Shown here: positions 16,771 to 24,686 of the stretch, one piece after another | How the letters are laid out: each line of letters begins with the position of its first letter | Numbering within the stretch: position 1 is the stretch's first letter | NCBI RefSeq assembly: GCF_900105185.1 | Contig: NZ_FNTJ01000003.1 | Coordinates: 310,001-374,000, forward strand | Length of the DNA: 64,000 nucleotides | DNA from: Pseudomonas saponiphila | Lineage (GTDB): Bacteria; Pseudomonadota; Gammaproteobacteria; Pseudomonadales; Pseudomonadaceae | Direction of reading: 5' to 3' | The notes under the pieces: generated by a model | What the model saw: the letters and a program-made list of their open reading frames with translations, nothing else | What the model was told of the DNA's origin: nothing | Database searches by the model: none | Translations under genes and position numbers: made by a program

Positions 16771-17257
16771 CGGTGCGATCGACTGCTGGGCGTTTGGCAA
16801 CTATCCGCAACAGCTCAGCACCATTACAGCTGACAACTACGCGAATTTTATCGATGCCGATAATGGTGGTTGGCGAAATTGGGAGCTGGGTTCTCGGATC
16901 AACCATGAACCGCGGGCCATGGAAATGGTCATCGACCACTATGAGCGCAGCGGTGACCGGACGCCGGTCTATGTCCTGTTCATCTCCGATGGAGGCGTAC
17001 ACGAGAACCGTGCGATTACCGAAGCCATGAAGCGTGCATCTTCGCTTCCGATCTTCTGGCAGATAGTGGGTATCGGTGGTCGGGACTACGGGATCTTCAA
17101 GAAGCTGGATGATCTACCAGGGCGCGCAGTCGACAACTGCAATTTCTTCGAGCTCCAGCACCTGCACGAGATCTCAGAAGACGCCATGTACGGGAAGATG
17201 ATGGAAGAATTCCCTCAGTGGCTGAAGGAAGCCAAGGCAAAAGGCATCATCGCCTAA
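16771..17257 (+). pseudogene. terF-like gene, 3' part (split by IS)
   Basis: The rest of the vWA domain. In frame with the 5' part it continues HFDDDGAIDCWAFGNY, then VYVLFISDGGVHEN, IFWQIVGIGG and a helical end. These fit the TerF-type vWA C-terminal half. It has no ribosome site of its own near the ATG at 16919, so it is probably not made separately. Confidence 0.9.
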
Positions 17258-17264
17258 CCAGCTA

Positions 17265-17292
17265 AAACAAAGGCCCCATTGGGGCCTTTGTT
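17265..17292. terminator. bidirectional terminator
   Basis: GGCCCC/GGGGCC stem flanked by AAAACAAA and TTTGTT. Serves terF (plus) and the 17295 gene (minus). Confidence 0.85.
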
Positions 17293-17294
17293 CA

Positions 17295-17876
17295 TCAGGG
17301 GGTTACTTTGTGCTTCTGCCACTCTTTGGCAGCCCACTCATCAAAGCCCTCAACATGTATCCCAGGCACCATGTGCATCTTGCCGCCCGACATTACGGCC
17401 GGAATGTAGAAGCACGAGTAGGAGGGCGTATTCGGTACCTCGCGGACATACTCCGGGGGCATCCAGGCCTTCTGGCAACCTGTGATGGGCAAAAAGGCCG
17501 CAACAACCTCGATCGTGTCACCGGGCTGGAGCGCTTGGCAGATCTCCATTTCCAAATGCCCTTTCAGCGTTTCACGGCCGGCCGCCTGAGCATCCTTGTT
17601 TGGGGAGCGAAGATAGGAGTCGATGGCATCGGATGGCGTCAGGAATTCTTCTTCCCGAAGCTTGGGGTACTGCAAAGCCTCCGGGCAAAGCGCGGTCTGC
17701 TGCTTTATCTTGAAGGTGCCGGTGGCCTTGAACATGGTGGGCATGCTCGTGAACATGGCAGCCTGGCCCTCGTAGGTGCCTTCAGCAATCATGGCGAGCG
17801 GGAGGTTCTGCGCAACGCCCATAACCGGCATGCAAAACAGCAGGCTGAGGGCGGTGCTACGGAGTGATCCTTTCAT
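17295..17876 (-). CDS. secreted protein, unknown
   Basis: 193 residues from MKGSLRST, with AAGGA upstream. Sec signal peptide, probable cleavage after GVAQ (about 24). The mature part has five Cys, so disulfides are likely. An earlier in-frame ATG at 18062 is unsupported. No family recognised. Confidence 0.75.
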   Translation of the reverse strand: MKGSLRSTALSLLFCMPVMGVAQNLPLAMIAEGTYEGQAAMFTSMPTMFKATGTFKIKQQTALCPEALQYPKLREEEFLTPSDAIDSYLRSPNKDAQAAGRETLKGHLEMEICQALQPGDTIEVVAAFLPITGCQKAWMPPEYVREVPNTPSYSCFYIPAVMSGGKMHMVPGIHVEGFDEWAAKEWQKHKVTP

Positions 17877-17995
17877 GCGGATTCCTTTTCTTTGGGTCTG
17901 AAAGAGACAGGCCGACATCATGTGTGTAGGGCCTATCGCTATCTGCGAATACGGTTTGCGAACACAGCGATAAATGCGAGCTGAGTTTTCCTTGA
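17877..17995. other. gene-free leader region
   Basis: No convincing gene. It contains an AAGGAAAAC ribosome-site leader like those of the operon to the right, but no start codon follows at a normal distance. Confidence 0.5.
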
Positions 17996-18102
17996 TCAGT
18001 CGATCAGCGTGCCATCTTGGTTCAGTCGCTGCGGCTTGCGCAGGTGCTGGTACTTCAGGCATTCCAGTGCCGGGTAATCACGATGCGTCTCGGGGGCGTC
18101 AT
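17996..18102 (-). pseudogene. possible frameshifted 35-residue gene
   Basis: An ATG at 18102 with AAGGA upstream reads only MTPPRRIVITRHWNA. Adding one C to the C5 run at 18092-18096 gives a 35-residue protein (MTPPETHRDYPALECL then KYQHLRKPQRLNQDG) ending at the stop before the next AAGGAAAA leader. The length and context fit the neighbouring tiny genes. Frameshift or sequencing error are both possible. Confidence 0.45.
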
Positions 18103-18122
18103 GGGCCGTGTTCCTTCAACAA

Positions 18123-18320
18123 TCAGCCAACTATCCGCCGCAGTATTTTCTCCCAACCGCTTGGTACGGGGCATTCCTCCAAGCTCGAAGCAGAATTTAG
18201 GCATGCAGTACGTGAGTGGGACTTATCTGTTGCGATGAGCGTAAGGAGAGTCAGTCCGATCATGCTTACGAGTAAAATGGCGATACTCACCTGAAATAAT
18301 TTTGCTGCCGTGGCCACCAT
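18123..18320 (-). CDS. small membrane protein
   Basis: 65 residues, one membrane span (about 8-30), Cys-containing short tail. AAGGGAAAA leader. Part of the twelve-gene operon 21284-18123 that shares one kind of short leader. Function unknown. Confidence 0.65.
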   Translation of the reverse strand: MVATAAKLFQVSIAILLVSMIGLTLLTLIATDKSHSRTACLNSASSLEECPVPSGWEKILRRIVG

Positions 18321-18336
18321 GGTTGTTTTCCCTTAA

Positions 18337-18534
18337 CTATTTAGCTGGTTTATAGCGGCGATACACGATTAGGCAAATGGTAACGCCGAGGCCAATTAGG
18401 GAGGCACTAAAAAGCAAACCAATACCCTTATTCACTACCTCCCAACCCAGAGCCAGCTCAAGCCCGTAGAGCAGTGCAACCCCAAGAACAATTGGCATAA
18501 TTGAGATTAGAAAGATCAGGATTTTCAGTTTCAC
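18337..18534 (-). CDS. small membrane protein
   Basis: 65 residues from GTG, AGGAAACC upstream. Two spans (about 5-27 and 38-58) and a basic end RRYKPAK. Function unknown. Confidence 0.65.
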   Translation of the reverse strand: MKLKILIFLISIMPIVLGVALLYGLELALGWEVVNKGIGLLFSASLIGLGVTICLIVYRRYKPAK

Positions 18535-18543
18535 GATGGTTTC

Positions 18544-18753
18544 CTAAGTGCCGGCAACGCGGCGGTGAACACCAAAAATCACTCGGGAAGTTACCCACAT
18601 CACAGCCCCTACATAGCAAGCCATGGGCAGGATCGGAGCCCAGCTTGGAAGCTTCAGCCAGAACGCGGTTGAGCTATCCCATATCGCAAGGCCGACCACT
18701 ACCACCAGAACCCCTGCCAAAGTGGCGAGCAGCAAAGCCAGTATTTTTCTCAC
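18544..18753 (-). CDS. small membrane protein
   Basis: 69 residues from GTG, AGGAAAAC upstream. Two spans (about 5-25 and 38-60). Third adjacent small membrane gene; the three may act together, but there is no evidence of what they do. Confidence 0.65.
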   Translation of the reverse strand: MRKILALLLATLAGVLVVVVGLAIWDSSTAFWLKLPSWAPILPMACYVGAVMWVTSRVIFGVHRRVAGT

Positions 18754-18767
18754 GGCTGTTTTCCTGT

Positions 18768-18956
18768 CTATTCCAATGCGCTTCGACCAGTGCGGTCGGC
18801 CAGCTCGGTGCGAACAACCCGAAGCTCTGCAATTTCTTGCTCCAGCGCCTCCAGGGACGCATGCGGCGAGTTTGCTACGAGCTTGCGGACAAGCGATGTG
18901 GCCTTGGCCGCGCTGCGCAAAGCGCGCTGCTCCAGGTCGTGCAATTCGGGCTTCAT
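18768..18956 (-). CDS. small helical protein
   Basis: 62 residues, almost entirely helical and charged, probably a coiled coil (LEALEQEIAELRVVRTEL). GAGGAAACC leader. Confidence 0.65.
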   Translation of the reverse strand: MKPELHDLEQRALRSAAKATSLVRKLVANSPHASLEALEQEIAELRVVRTELADRTGRSALE

Positions 18957-18970
18957 CGTGGTTTCCTCGA

Positions 18971-19297
18971 TCAGTTTGCGTTGGCTACGGCGGTGGTGAC
19001 GATGCGGTATTCGCCCCAGTCGCCGAGCTTGATGGGATAGCCAGAGGCATCGCCAAGCAGGCTGTCAGGGTGGTTCTCCAGCAGCATGCGTCGATCCTCA
19101 ATGGCACGATCCATATCTGCCTGAACGATTGCCGCCCCGTCGAAATGGCGGGTTCCCTGCCATTCGCCGTAAAAGTCTCCGGTCAGTTCCCGCGCCGTCT
19201 CGCCGGCATCGAGGATGAATTGCGACTTATCGCCCCGGTACTGGCCGTTCACGTACCAGGTACGACGCTCAATCCGTGCGGTGATTTGGAGGCTCAT
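18971..19297 (-). CDS. hypothetical protein
   Basis: 108 residues, strand-rich start (TARIERRTWYVNGQYRGD), then a helix. GAGGAAAAC leader within the shared operon. Confidence 0.7.
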   Translation of the reverse strand: MSLQITARIERRTWYVNGQYRGDKSQFILDAGETARELTGDFYGEWQGTRHFDGAAIVQADMDRAIEDRRMLLENHPDSLLGDASGYPIKLGDWGEYRIVTTAVANAN

Positions 19298-19316
19298 GGT
19301 CGTTTTCCTCGATCAG

Positions 19317-19613
19317 TTAAACGAAGCCACGGGCATTGGCAAAGGCGTCCGTCATGTGAGTGACAAGCACCTTATCGCCATTCGCCAGAACGCAAGAGCC
19401 CTGGCGCTTCGATTCCTCAATGGCTTTACGCAGTGCTGCCTTGATCGCCTGCTTGGGAAGGAAGCGACGGGAACGCACCTGCAATTCAGCCTCCAGCACG
19501 GTTTGATAGAGGGCATCCTCAAGCCGCTGTTCGGAGGAAAATTTACGTCCATCACGCATCGCGTCTCGGATCAGCTCTGGAATAACTCGGGTCTTGCCTG
19601 CGTTGTCGATCAT
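19317..19613 (-). CDS. basic helical protein
   Basis: 98 residues, basic helices (RRFLPKQAIKAALRKAIEES). AAGGGAAAT leader. No family recognised. Confidence 0.7.
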   Translation of the reverse strand: MIDNAGKTRVIPELIRDAMRDGRKFSSEQRLEDALYQTVLEAELQVRSRRFLPKQAIKAALRKAIEESKRQGSCVLANGDKVLVTHMTDAFANARGFV

Positions 19614-19625
19614 TAGCGATTTCCC

Positions 19626-19838
19626 TTAACTGTCCGAGGCGAGAAGATTTCTGCACTTCTTGCATGCGTCGTTACCGACAAAATTGCTCTGCTCGATCTC
19701 GCCATGGTCGGTATTGGCGCTGGGTGGAAAGTGCTGACCACAGCGAGCCCCATTGGTAAGCGGATCGAGCAAGTGGACTTTTCGTGGCCACTGACTATCA
19801 GAACTTCCGCCGCAGAAAATCGTGTCTAAGGTGGCCAT
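19626..19838 (-). CDS. small Cys-containing protein
   Basis: 70 residues. CGG, RCGQHF and a C-terminal ACKKCRNLL pair suggest a metal site. AAGGAAG leader. Confidence 0.65.
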   Translation of the reverse strand: MATLDTIFCGGSSDSQWPRKVHLLDPLTNGARCGQHFPPSANTDHGEIEQSNFVGNDACKKCRNLLASDS

Positions 19839-19852
19839 GTAAGCTTCCTTGA

Positions 19853-20056
19853 TTAGTGGGATTGCTCGACAAAGGCGCGAGCCTTATCAAGATCATGCCA
19901 GCGACGAAGCCTTCCACTTTCCGACCGAACCTGCTTGCCGCCCTTCATCACAGCGAAGGAGCATGGGCCGCAAGGGATAACACGGTTGCCGGAAGGCGTG
20001 TGGGTATAGCCGTCACGCTGTTCAGTCCATGCAGGTTCAGGCTGACATGCTTGCAT
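19853..20056 (-). CDS. small hypothetical protein
   Basis: 67 residues from MQACQPEP; AAGGGAAAC leader decides this start over an ATG at 20077 in the upstream gene. Contains VIPCGPCSFAVMKGGKQVRSE. Family unknown. Confidence 0.65.
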   Translation of the reverse strand: MQACQPEPAWTEQRDGYTHTPSGNRVIPCGPCSFAVMKGGKQVRSESGRLRRWHDLDKARAFVEQSH

Positions 20057-20073
20057 TGGAGTTTCCCTTGATC

Positions 20074-20412
20074 TCAAAGCCAGCGCAGTGGGGCCGGAGC
20101 TACGACTGAATCAGCAGCGTGCTCGATCACCTCTGCCAGCGAGTCGTTGCCCAGCTGCGCTGCACATTCAGCGAACGTGATAGGCCGAACTGGGGCCTGG
20201 TTGGTGGGTTGTTCAACGGGGCCACCCTGGCAAATTTCTCTGTAGCGAGTCACCGTTTCCGCGCTATCAGGATTTGCTGAGGCCCAAGCCTGGATGGCGT
20301 CCTCGCGTGCGCTGTCCACCGCCTTCATCGTGGTTACGAATTGATAACCAAGAATGGCGACGGCAAGGAACAGGGAAACAGTCGCGGCGCGGGTGTAGGT
20401 CTTCAGTTTCAT
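20074..20412 (-). CDS. single-span membrane protein
   Basis: 112 residues, one N-terminal span (about 9-27), then a soluble domain with two Cys. AAGGAATCC leader. Overlap with the next start is avoided by 17 bases. Confidence 0.7.
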   Translation of the reverse strand: MKLKTYTRAATVSLFLAVAILGYQFVTTMKAVDSAREDAIQAWASANPDSAETVTRYREICQGGPVEQPTNQAPVRPITFAECAAQLGNDSLAEVIEHAADSVVAPAPLRWL

Positions 20413-20427
20413 TCGGGGATTCCTTGA

Positions 20428-20850
20428 TCAGTGCGAGCGGGGTTGCGCAAACCCCAGAACGCCGGGGATCAGCTCAAATAGCGTTACTAAGTGCTCGGAG
20501 GCATTGGTAACCATAACGCCAGTCACCGGGTGCGCCAGCATGTCTTGATCGAGCACGCGCTGCACGTCTTCGACTGAAAGGCGGTGGCTCTGCATCTTCT
20601 CGTCAACAAACAAGGCGGCCGAGCGGAAGATTGCGTACTCGGCTTGGACCAGGATTGCTAGTCCTTGACAGGCATCTTTGAATTCGGCCGTAGGGCCAAG
20701 CAATGCCAGTATGTCGGTTAAGGTCCACTTCTCCGCAGGTGCCTCCAGAGCCTCAATGCTGCTTATGATCTGAATGGCAGCTGCGCCTGCCGGTAAACCC
20801 TTCCAGTGCTCGCTGATTGCAGACTTCAAGGCTGCGCTGCGGGTAGCCAT
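20428..20850 (-). CDS. helical protein
   Basis: 140 residues, helical throughout, moderately hydrophobic but without a clear membrane span. AAAGGAAAT leader. No family recognised. Confidence 0.7.
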   Translation of the reverse strand: MATRSAALKSAISEHWKGLPAGAAAIQIISSIEALEAPAEKWTLTDILALLGPTAEFKDACQGLAILVQAEYAIFRSAALFVDEKMQSHRLSVEDVQRVLDQDMLAHPVTGVMVTNASEHLVTLFELIPGVLGFAQPRSH

Positions 20851-20862
20851 AGGTGATTTCCT

Positions 20863-21075
20863 TTAACTCTGTTTGGTGGCGAACGGAGCGACTGAAATAG
20901 CGTCTCGCCATGCCTGCTTAGCGCTCCCGGCAGACGCCAGAGCGCGACCTTCCGCGTCATAGATCACATAGCCAGAGACATGCTCGGAGTGCTTCACCTT
21001 GCAGTACGCACCAGGGTGAATCTCCAGGGCCAGTTCCTTCGGCGAGAATCCGCTGATCACACCCTTTGCGTGCAT
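20863..21075 (-). CDS. small hypothetical protein
   Basis: 70 residues; strands (SGYVIYDAEGRALA) then a helix (AKQAWRDAI), the layout of a small single-domain fold seen in several genes here. TAGGAAAAC leader. Confidence 0.7.
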   Translation of the reverse strand: MHAKGVISGFSPKELALEIHPGAYCKVKHSEHVSGYVIYDAEGRALASAGSAKQAWRDAISVAPFATKQS

Positions 21076-21095
21076 TGCGCTGTTTTCCTATCCGT

Positions 21096-21284
21096 TCAGT
21101 CGGCCTTGCCGACCATGGTGTTCACAGCGAAGAAGAAGGGCTGATCGAACCAGTGTTCAGGCTGGTCAGCCTCAATGACGCCAACAGCCCCATTCCTTAT
21201 TTCGACTTTTCGCCATGCAGCCCGCACCGAAGGCCCGAAGGTCGAATGCGTCCAGTAGTACCCGTCTTCGTACATGGTCTGCAT
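21096..21284 (-). CDS. small hypothetical protein
   Basis: 62 residues, aromatic-rich (MYEDGYYWTHSTFG). GAGGAAAAC leader. First gene of the twelve-gene operon; a degenerate promoter element lies 86 bases upstream. Confidence 0.65.
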   Translation of the reverse strand: MQTMYEDGYYWTHSTFGPSVRAAWRKVEIRNGAVGVIEADQPEHWFDQPFFFAVNTMVGKAD

Positions 21285-21346
21285 GGCGTGTTTTCCTCGG
21301 TGTTCGTTATGGGCTCAGCGTCTCACGGGTCGCCGGAAACGCAAGG

Positions 21347-21378
21347 CCATGATGGTGCTTAAATCAGCGGCCAGCAGG
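21347..21378 (-). promoter_or_regulatory. repeated promoter element, degenerate copy
   Basis: CCTGCTGGC-CG: identical to the core except for a missing A; TCATGG follows at the right distance once the gap is allowed. Would drive the 21284-18123 operon. Confidence 0.5.
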
Positions 21379-21446
21379 CCACTCATGAAAATCCAACTCG
21401 CACCTGACGCTGTGCTGGGTGCTGCCATGTGCCGGCCTGTGTTGTT

Positions 21447-21647
21447 TTAGAAGGTGCCGTGCGGGCCATGCTCGCGGGGCGGCAGGCCGATCCCATCAGC
21501 CACCAGGTCACAATCGGCTTTTAGCTCATCCAGAGTGCCGAAGCGAGTCCGGGGCTGGCCATTATCAGTGAAAGTGCACTGCCAGTTGGACAGGCCGCCT
21601 CGGGGGTTGGCGATAACGAAACCACGGTATTCAACGGACTTGGCCAT
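21447..21647 (-). CDS. small hypothetical protein
   Basis: 66 residues; YRGFVIANPRGGLSNWQCTF, then a helix with LDELKADCD. GGGAG ten bases upstream. Single-gene unit under copy 13. Confidence 0.7.
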   Translation of the reverse strand: MAKSVEYRGFVIANPRGGLSNWQCTFTDNGQPRTRFGTLDELKADCDLVADGIGLPPREHGPHGTF

Positions 21648-21679
21648 TTAGATGTGCTCCCTTTGTGTGTTTGATGGGT

Positions 21680-21712
21680 TCATCTTCAGGCCACGGGTCG
21701 CGTGCCAGTAGG
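21680..21712 (-). promoter_or_regulatory. repeated promoter element, copy 13
   Basis: Core CTACTGGCACG, then GAAGATGA: the closest match to consensus. Confidence 0.85.
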
Positions 21713-21749
21713 TGCAAAAGCTGGCGGTTTTACCCGCCAGGCAAGCTGC

Positions 21750-22544
21750 TTATGCCTTGCGGTAGGTCTCGATTTCGACACCCTGATGCGTGGCCACCAT
21801 CCGCTGCTCGCCGCCGAAACGCTCAATAAGAAAGTCAGCAATGTCCTCCTGGTAGCCCGTCTTGATGCAATCAATCTCGGCCTTCAGATGCTCCACCATC
21901 AAAATGGTCGGGCGCTTGATCTCCAGCTTGTATTCGATCTCTTCGCCATCTGAGGGGCAAAGCGCTGAGAACGTCAGGCGGTAGATATTGGCGACCTGTC
22001 TTGCAGCCTGAAGCGATACCGGGGTCGCGCCAGCACCAGCAGGAACACTGGCTTTCACCGGTGCCGCAGCTTGGGACAGGTTCCGCGCGATCCGAAGCTC
22101 GAAGGCCAGGTAGTCCTTCAGGATGGGGTGGCGCTCAGAGGGGGACATAGTTGGCCAGCGGCTTTCGATGTCCTCGAAATCGGCGAAGAACATGCCGGCA
22201 AGGCCGCCATCGTCTTGCCCAATTGCGTTCTGGATTGCGCGGGCCGAATCATCCAGATCGTCATAGGCGGCAGCATTGGCGATCAGGGTGTGGTTTTGAA
22301 GGGCTGCAAGGTCCGCGACGATGAGCCTGCCCGAGACATCAACCACCGGAAACTCAGTTCCGTCGCCGAGGCGAATCACCTCACCTTCGCACACATTCAG
22401 TTCGAGATTATCGGGATAACTGGCGGGCTCCTGCGCAACCTCACCGGTCAGCGGGTCTATGGAGCAGGCTGAAACAAGTTCGAGCCCGCCGTCCCAAACC
22501 GAAACGAACTGGGCGCTAATGCGTGCGGATTCTTGGCTGGCCAT
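21750..22544 (-). CDS. hypothetical protein
   Basis: 264 residues from MASQESAR with AGGGAG upstream; an ATG at 22577 lies in the -10-like region. Strand-rich N-terminus (VIRLGDGTEFPVVDVSGRLIV), helical middle, a PAGAGATP linker at about 170, C-terminal helices (FLIERFGGEQRM). No family recognised. Confidence 0.75.
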   Translation of the reverse strand: MASQESARISAQFVSVWDGGLELVSACSIDPLTGEVAQEPASYPDNLELNVCEGEVIRLGDGTEFPVVDVSGRLIVADLAALQNHTLIANAAAYDDLDDSARAIQNAIGQDDGGLAGMFFADFEDIESRWPTMSPSERHPILKDYLAFELRIARNLSQAAAPVKASVPAGAGATPVSLQAARQVANIYRLTFSALCPSDGEEIEYKLEIKRPTILMVEHLKAEIDCIKTGYQEDIADFLIERFGGEQRMVATHQGVEIETYRKA

Positions 22545-22573
22545 CTTGTGGATCTCCCTTGTTGAAGTGGTCT

Positions 22574-22606
22574 TCATCTTCAGGGGATTAGGCCCGTGCC
22601 AGCAGA
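22574..22606 (-). promoter_or_regulatory. repeated promoter element, copy 14
   Basis: Core CTGCTGGCACG, then GAAGATGA. Overlaps the 3' end of 22588-23202. Confidence 0.85.
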
Positions 22607-23202
22607 TGCTGCTTTGAGTTCAGAGCCTCAAATGCCTGCATCATCGCGCTGTGCGCGTCAGCAATGGCCGGCGCGTAGTCATCATGCTTGCGGCCGGCAA
22701 GCATCCCGCGATTGCCCAGCAGGTCGATCTGACCTCGGCTGAATTGCTGGCCGCTATGGAAGGCATAGCGAATCTGCGGGGCGTCGAAGAAAACCCGAAT
22801 ATGGCCCGTCAATATCGTCTGAACAGCCTCCATGTGGAGGTAATTCATGGTGCTGCTAATCGTGAGTGTCGCGCAGTTCAGCCGATGGTTGATGCGGTCA
22901 GAATCAGAGTTAAAGCTGATCAGATATTCGTCCGGCAACCCCATTTGCCTGAAGGAGGTGAGCACCATCTCCAGGATGCTGTCCCGGTGAGCTTTCGCGA
23001 GCAATCTCAGGTCTTGAACAACCTGATCCCTCGTGAAGTCGCCGCTGTAGCTGAGAATGCACACTCCGCGATGATGCAGGGAGGTAATCCCCGCAGCATG
23101 TGTGAAGGAAACGCCAGCGGCGCGATAGCTATCCTTGCACAGCAGCGCTTCCAGAACAGTAGTCGCCGCGCAGCCCTTGGCGTGCTCAAGTGACATATTC
23201 AT
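22588..23202 (-). CDS. hypothetical protein
   Basis: 204 residues. The ATG overlaps the previous stop (TGATG) and has GGGGG upstream. Mixed fold with His and Cys scattered; no recognisable domain. Last gene of a two-gene unit; the next promoter lies over its last codons. Confidence 0.7.
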   Translation of the reverse strand: MNMSLEHAKGCAATTVLEALLCKDSYRAAGVSFTHAAGITSLHHRGVCILSYSGDFTRDQVVQDLRLLAKAHRDSILEMVLTSFRQMGLPDEYLISFNSDSDRINHRLNCATLTISSTMNYLHMEAVQTILTGHIRVFFDAPQIRYAFHSGQQFSRGQIDLLGNRGMLAGRKHDDYAPAIADAHSAMMQAFEALNSKQHLLARA

Positions 23203-23582
23203 CAGTGAGCCCCCAGATCGTTTGAGCTGCGCACTTCGGCCGTCAAATCAGCCGCAGTGCGGGCAGCAGGGCCAAGCTCCGCACGCATAGCGTTGAACAT
23301 GACCTCGAACAAGGGCTCGTCGCACTCGACCTGGTGCCCCGTGTCCTCCGCGTCATAGTGGAAGTAGCTACGCACATGCGCGAAGAAGGCGGGGAAGTCG
23401 GGGTAGGCCAAAAGCTGACGCACGCCAGCGCAGCCGGCAGGGCTGTCCTTGTTGATGTCGAGCATTTCGATAATCACGGCCCGAACGTCATCGAATGATG
23501 GCAGTTCCTGCTCGGGATTCAGGTAGACGATCCCTTCAGCCGCTTTGGTGAAGTGGCAGCGGACATCGGCGTGAGAGTTCAT
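23202..23582 (-). CDS. hypothetical protein
   Basis: 126 residues, acidic, helical (FDDVRAVIIEMLDINKD; FEVMFNAMRAEL). Contains a short aromatic His patch (FFAHVRSYFHYD). First gene of the unit driven by copy 15. Confidence 0.7.
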   Translation of the reverse strand: MNSHADVRCHFTKAAEGIVYLNPEQELPSFDDVRAVIIEMLDINKDSPAGCAGVRQLLAYPDFPAFFAHVRSYFHYDAEDTGHQVECDEPLFEVMFNAMRAELGPAARTAADLTAEVRSSNDLGAH

Positions 23583-23613
23583 TGGTTAGCCCCATCGGTT
23601 GAGTCGATGGGGT

Positions 23614-23646
23614 CTATTAGACGTGCCGCCGGCGCGTGCCAGCAGG
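23614..23646 (-). promoter_or_regulatory. repeated promoter element, copy 15
   Basis: Core CTGCTGGCACG, then TCTAATAG, the only copy whose -10-like part resembles TATAAT. Confidence 0.8.
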
Positions 23647-23657
23647 TGCCTGGTGGG

Positions 23658-23972
23658 TTATCGGCTGGGCCGGTCGTGCCGCTTGTGACGACTGGCGTAT
23701 TCCTTGGCCTGCTCAGCAAAAGCGGCGAACTCGTCCTCAATGCTCTGGGGTTTTGCCGGCGATGTTTCCCCTTGAACGGCCTGCTGCTTGATGCGTTCAA
23801 GCTCTTCTCGGTAGGCCTGCTCGGATTGGGTGGCTTTGCTTTGCCAGGGGCGGCGTGTAATGGGCGCTACGGGAGCGTAGAGGGTGATGGCGTCAGGGTC
23901 TTGCTTAAGTTTTTCTTCAACTGCGCCGGCCAGCATGTCGCGCAGGGCGTTCTTGTCTATCGGTTTGCTCAT
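23658..23972 (-). CDS. helical charged protein
   Basis: 104 residues from MSKPIDKNALRDML. Charged helices (EEKLKQDPDAI; QAYREELERIKQQAV) suggest a coiled coil; basic end RHKRHDRPSR. An in-frame ATG at 24062 is possible but lies in an inverted repeat. Confidence 0.6.
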   Translation of the reverse strand: MSKPIDKNALRDMLAGAVEEKLKQDPDAITLYAPVAPITRRPWQSKATQSEQAYREELERIKQQAVQGETSPAKPQSIEDEFAAFAEQAKEYASRHKRHDRPSR

Positions 23973-24055
23973 AGGGCTCTGAGTGGTGATCTTGCTTCGA
24001 GGGTGCCCGCGCAGACTTAAATCCAGCGCGGTTGCCATTTCATCCTTGCACAGCA

Positions 24056-24082
24056 TGCCCATTCAGGAAAGCCAAATGGGCA
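24056..24082. repeat. inverted repeat
   Basis: TGCCCATT/AATGGGCA with an 11-base loop, between the antirestriction-like gene and 23972. No T run; could slow transcription or protect mRNA. Confidence 0.5.
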
Positions 24083-24110
24083 TTGTTCTGTGTATTTGCG
24101 TTGCCTGGGC

Positions 24111-24605
24111 CTAGTCGATCAGCGCACTGATGGCGTCCGACTCTGGGAAGGAGAGGCGCGGTGCGTTGAGCTCTTCTTCAGTCGGTTTGCGTGGAGCATT
24201 GTTCTCGACCATGAAGTTGCGGCGACCAAAGACAACATCGTAAAGCGCGTCGTAGTAGAGCCGGAATCGCTCGGCCATTTCGAAGTCATTGTGCTCAGCG
24301 GCGGCTTCTACCAGGAAGCTGAGCTGGAACAGGTTCGCCGCCACAGACAGGGCTTCAAGCGAGCACGAAACGGGTGTCTGATTCAGGGAGTGAACACGCG
24401 GAACAATGGTGTCCTCCGGGAGGACGTAGGCGAATGCCCCATTCGGATACTCACGCACCTCCCACAGCCCGCCGTCGTAATGCTCAGGAGCAAACTTGCG
24501 CATCAGATTGAACAGGTTGTTGTCGTACTCTGCGGCCATGTGGCCGATGCGCTGTACCAGGTAGTCAATGATCTGCTCGTTCGGGATCTCTTTGAATGCT
24601 TCCAC
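24111..24605 (-). CDS. ArdB/KlcA-like antirestriction protein
   Basis: 164 residues from a GTG with AAGGA upstream (an ATG at 24653 is possible). LMRKFAPEHYDGGLWEVREYPNGAFAYVLP corresponds to the YxGGYWxFYxLSNGGFYM core of ArdB/KlcA; the end SDAISALID matches their GAILxAID tail. Such proteins inhibit type I restriction when a plasmid enters a new host. The match is by eye but covers the whole length. Downstream of 24687-25316 in the same unit. Confidence 0.7.
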   Translation of the reverse strand: MEAFKEIPNEQIIDYLVQRIGHMAAEYDNNLFNLMRKFAPEHYDGGLWEVREYPNGAFAYVLPEDTIVPRVHSLNQTPVSCSLEALSVAANLFQLSFLVEAAAEHNDFEMAERFRLYYDALYDVVFGRRNFMVENNAPRKPTEEELNAPRLSFPESDAISALID

Positions 24606-24686
24606 GGTGAATCCTTGGTCTGAATGCTTGAATTGGGAATGTAACGGCGGCATCCACTGGTTACCGCCATGAGCCAGAGGCGCGGG

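Noticed and set aside
17295..18062. 255-residue version of the secreted protein
   Set aside because: The first 62 residues lack a ribosome site and would place the signal peptide internally.
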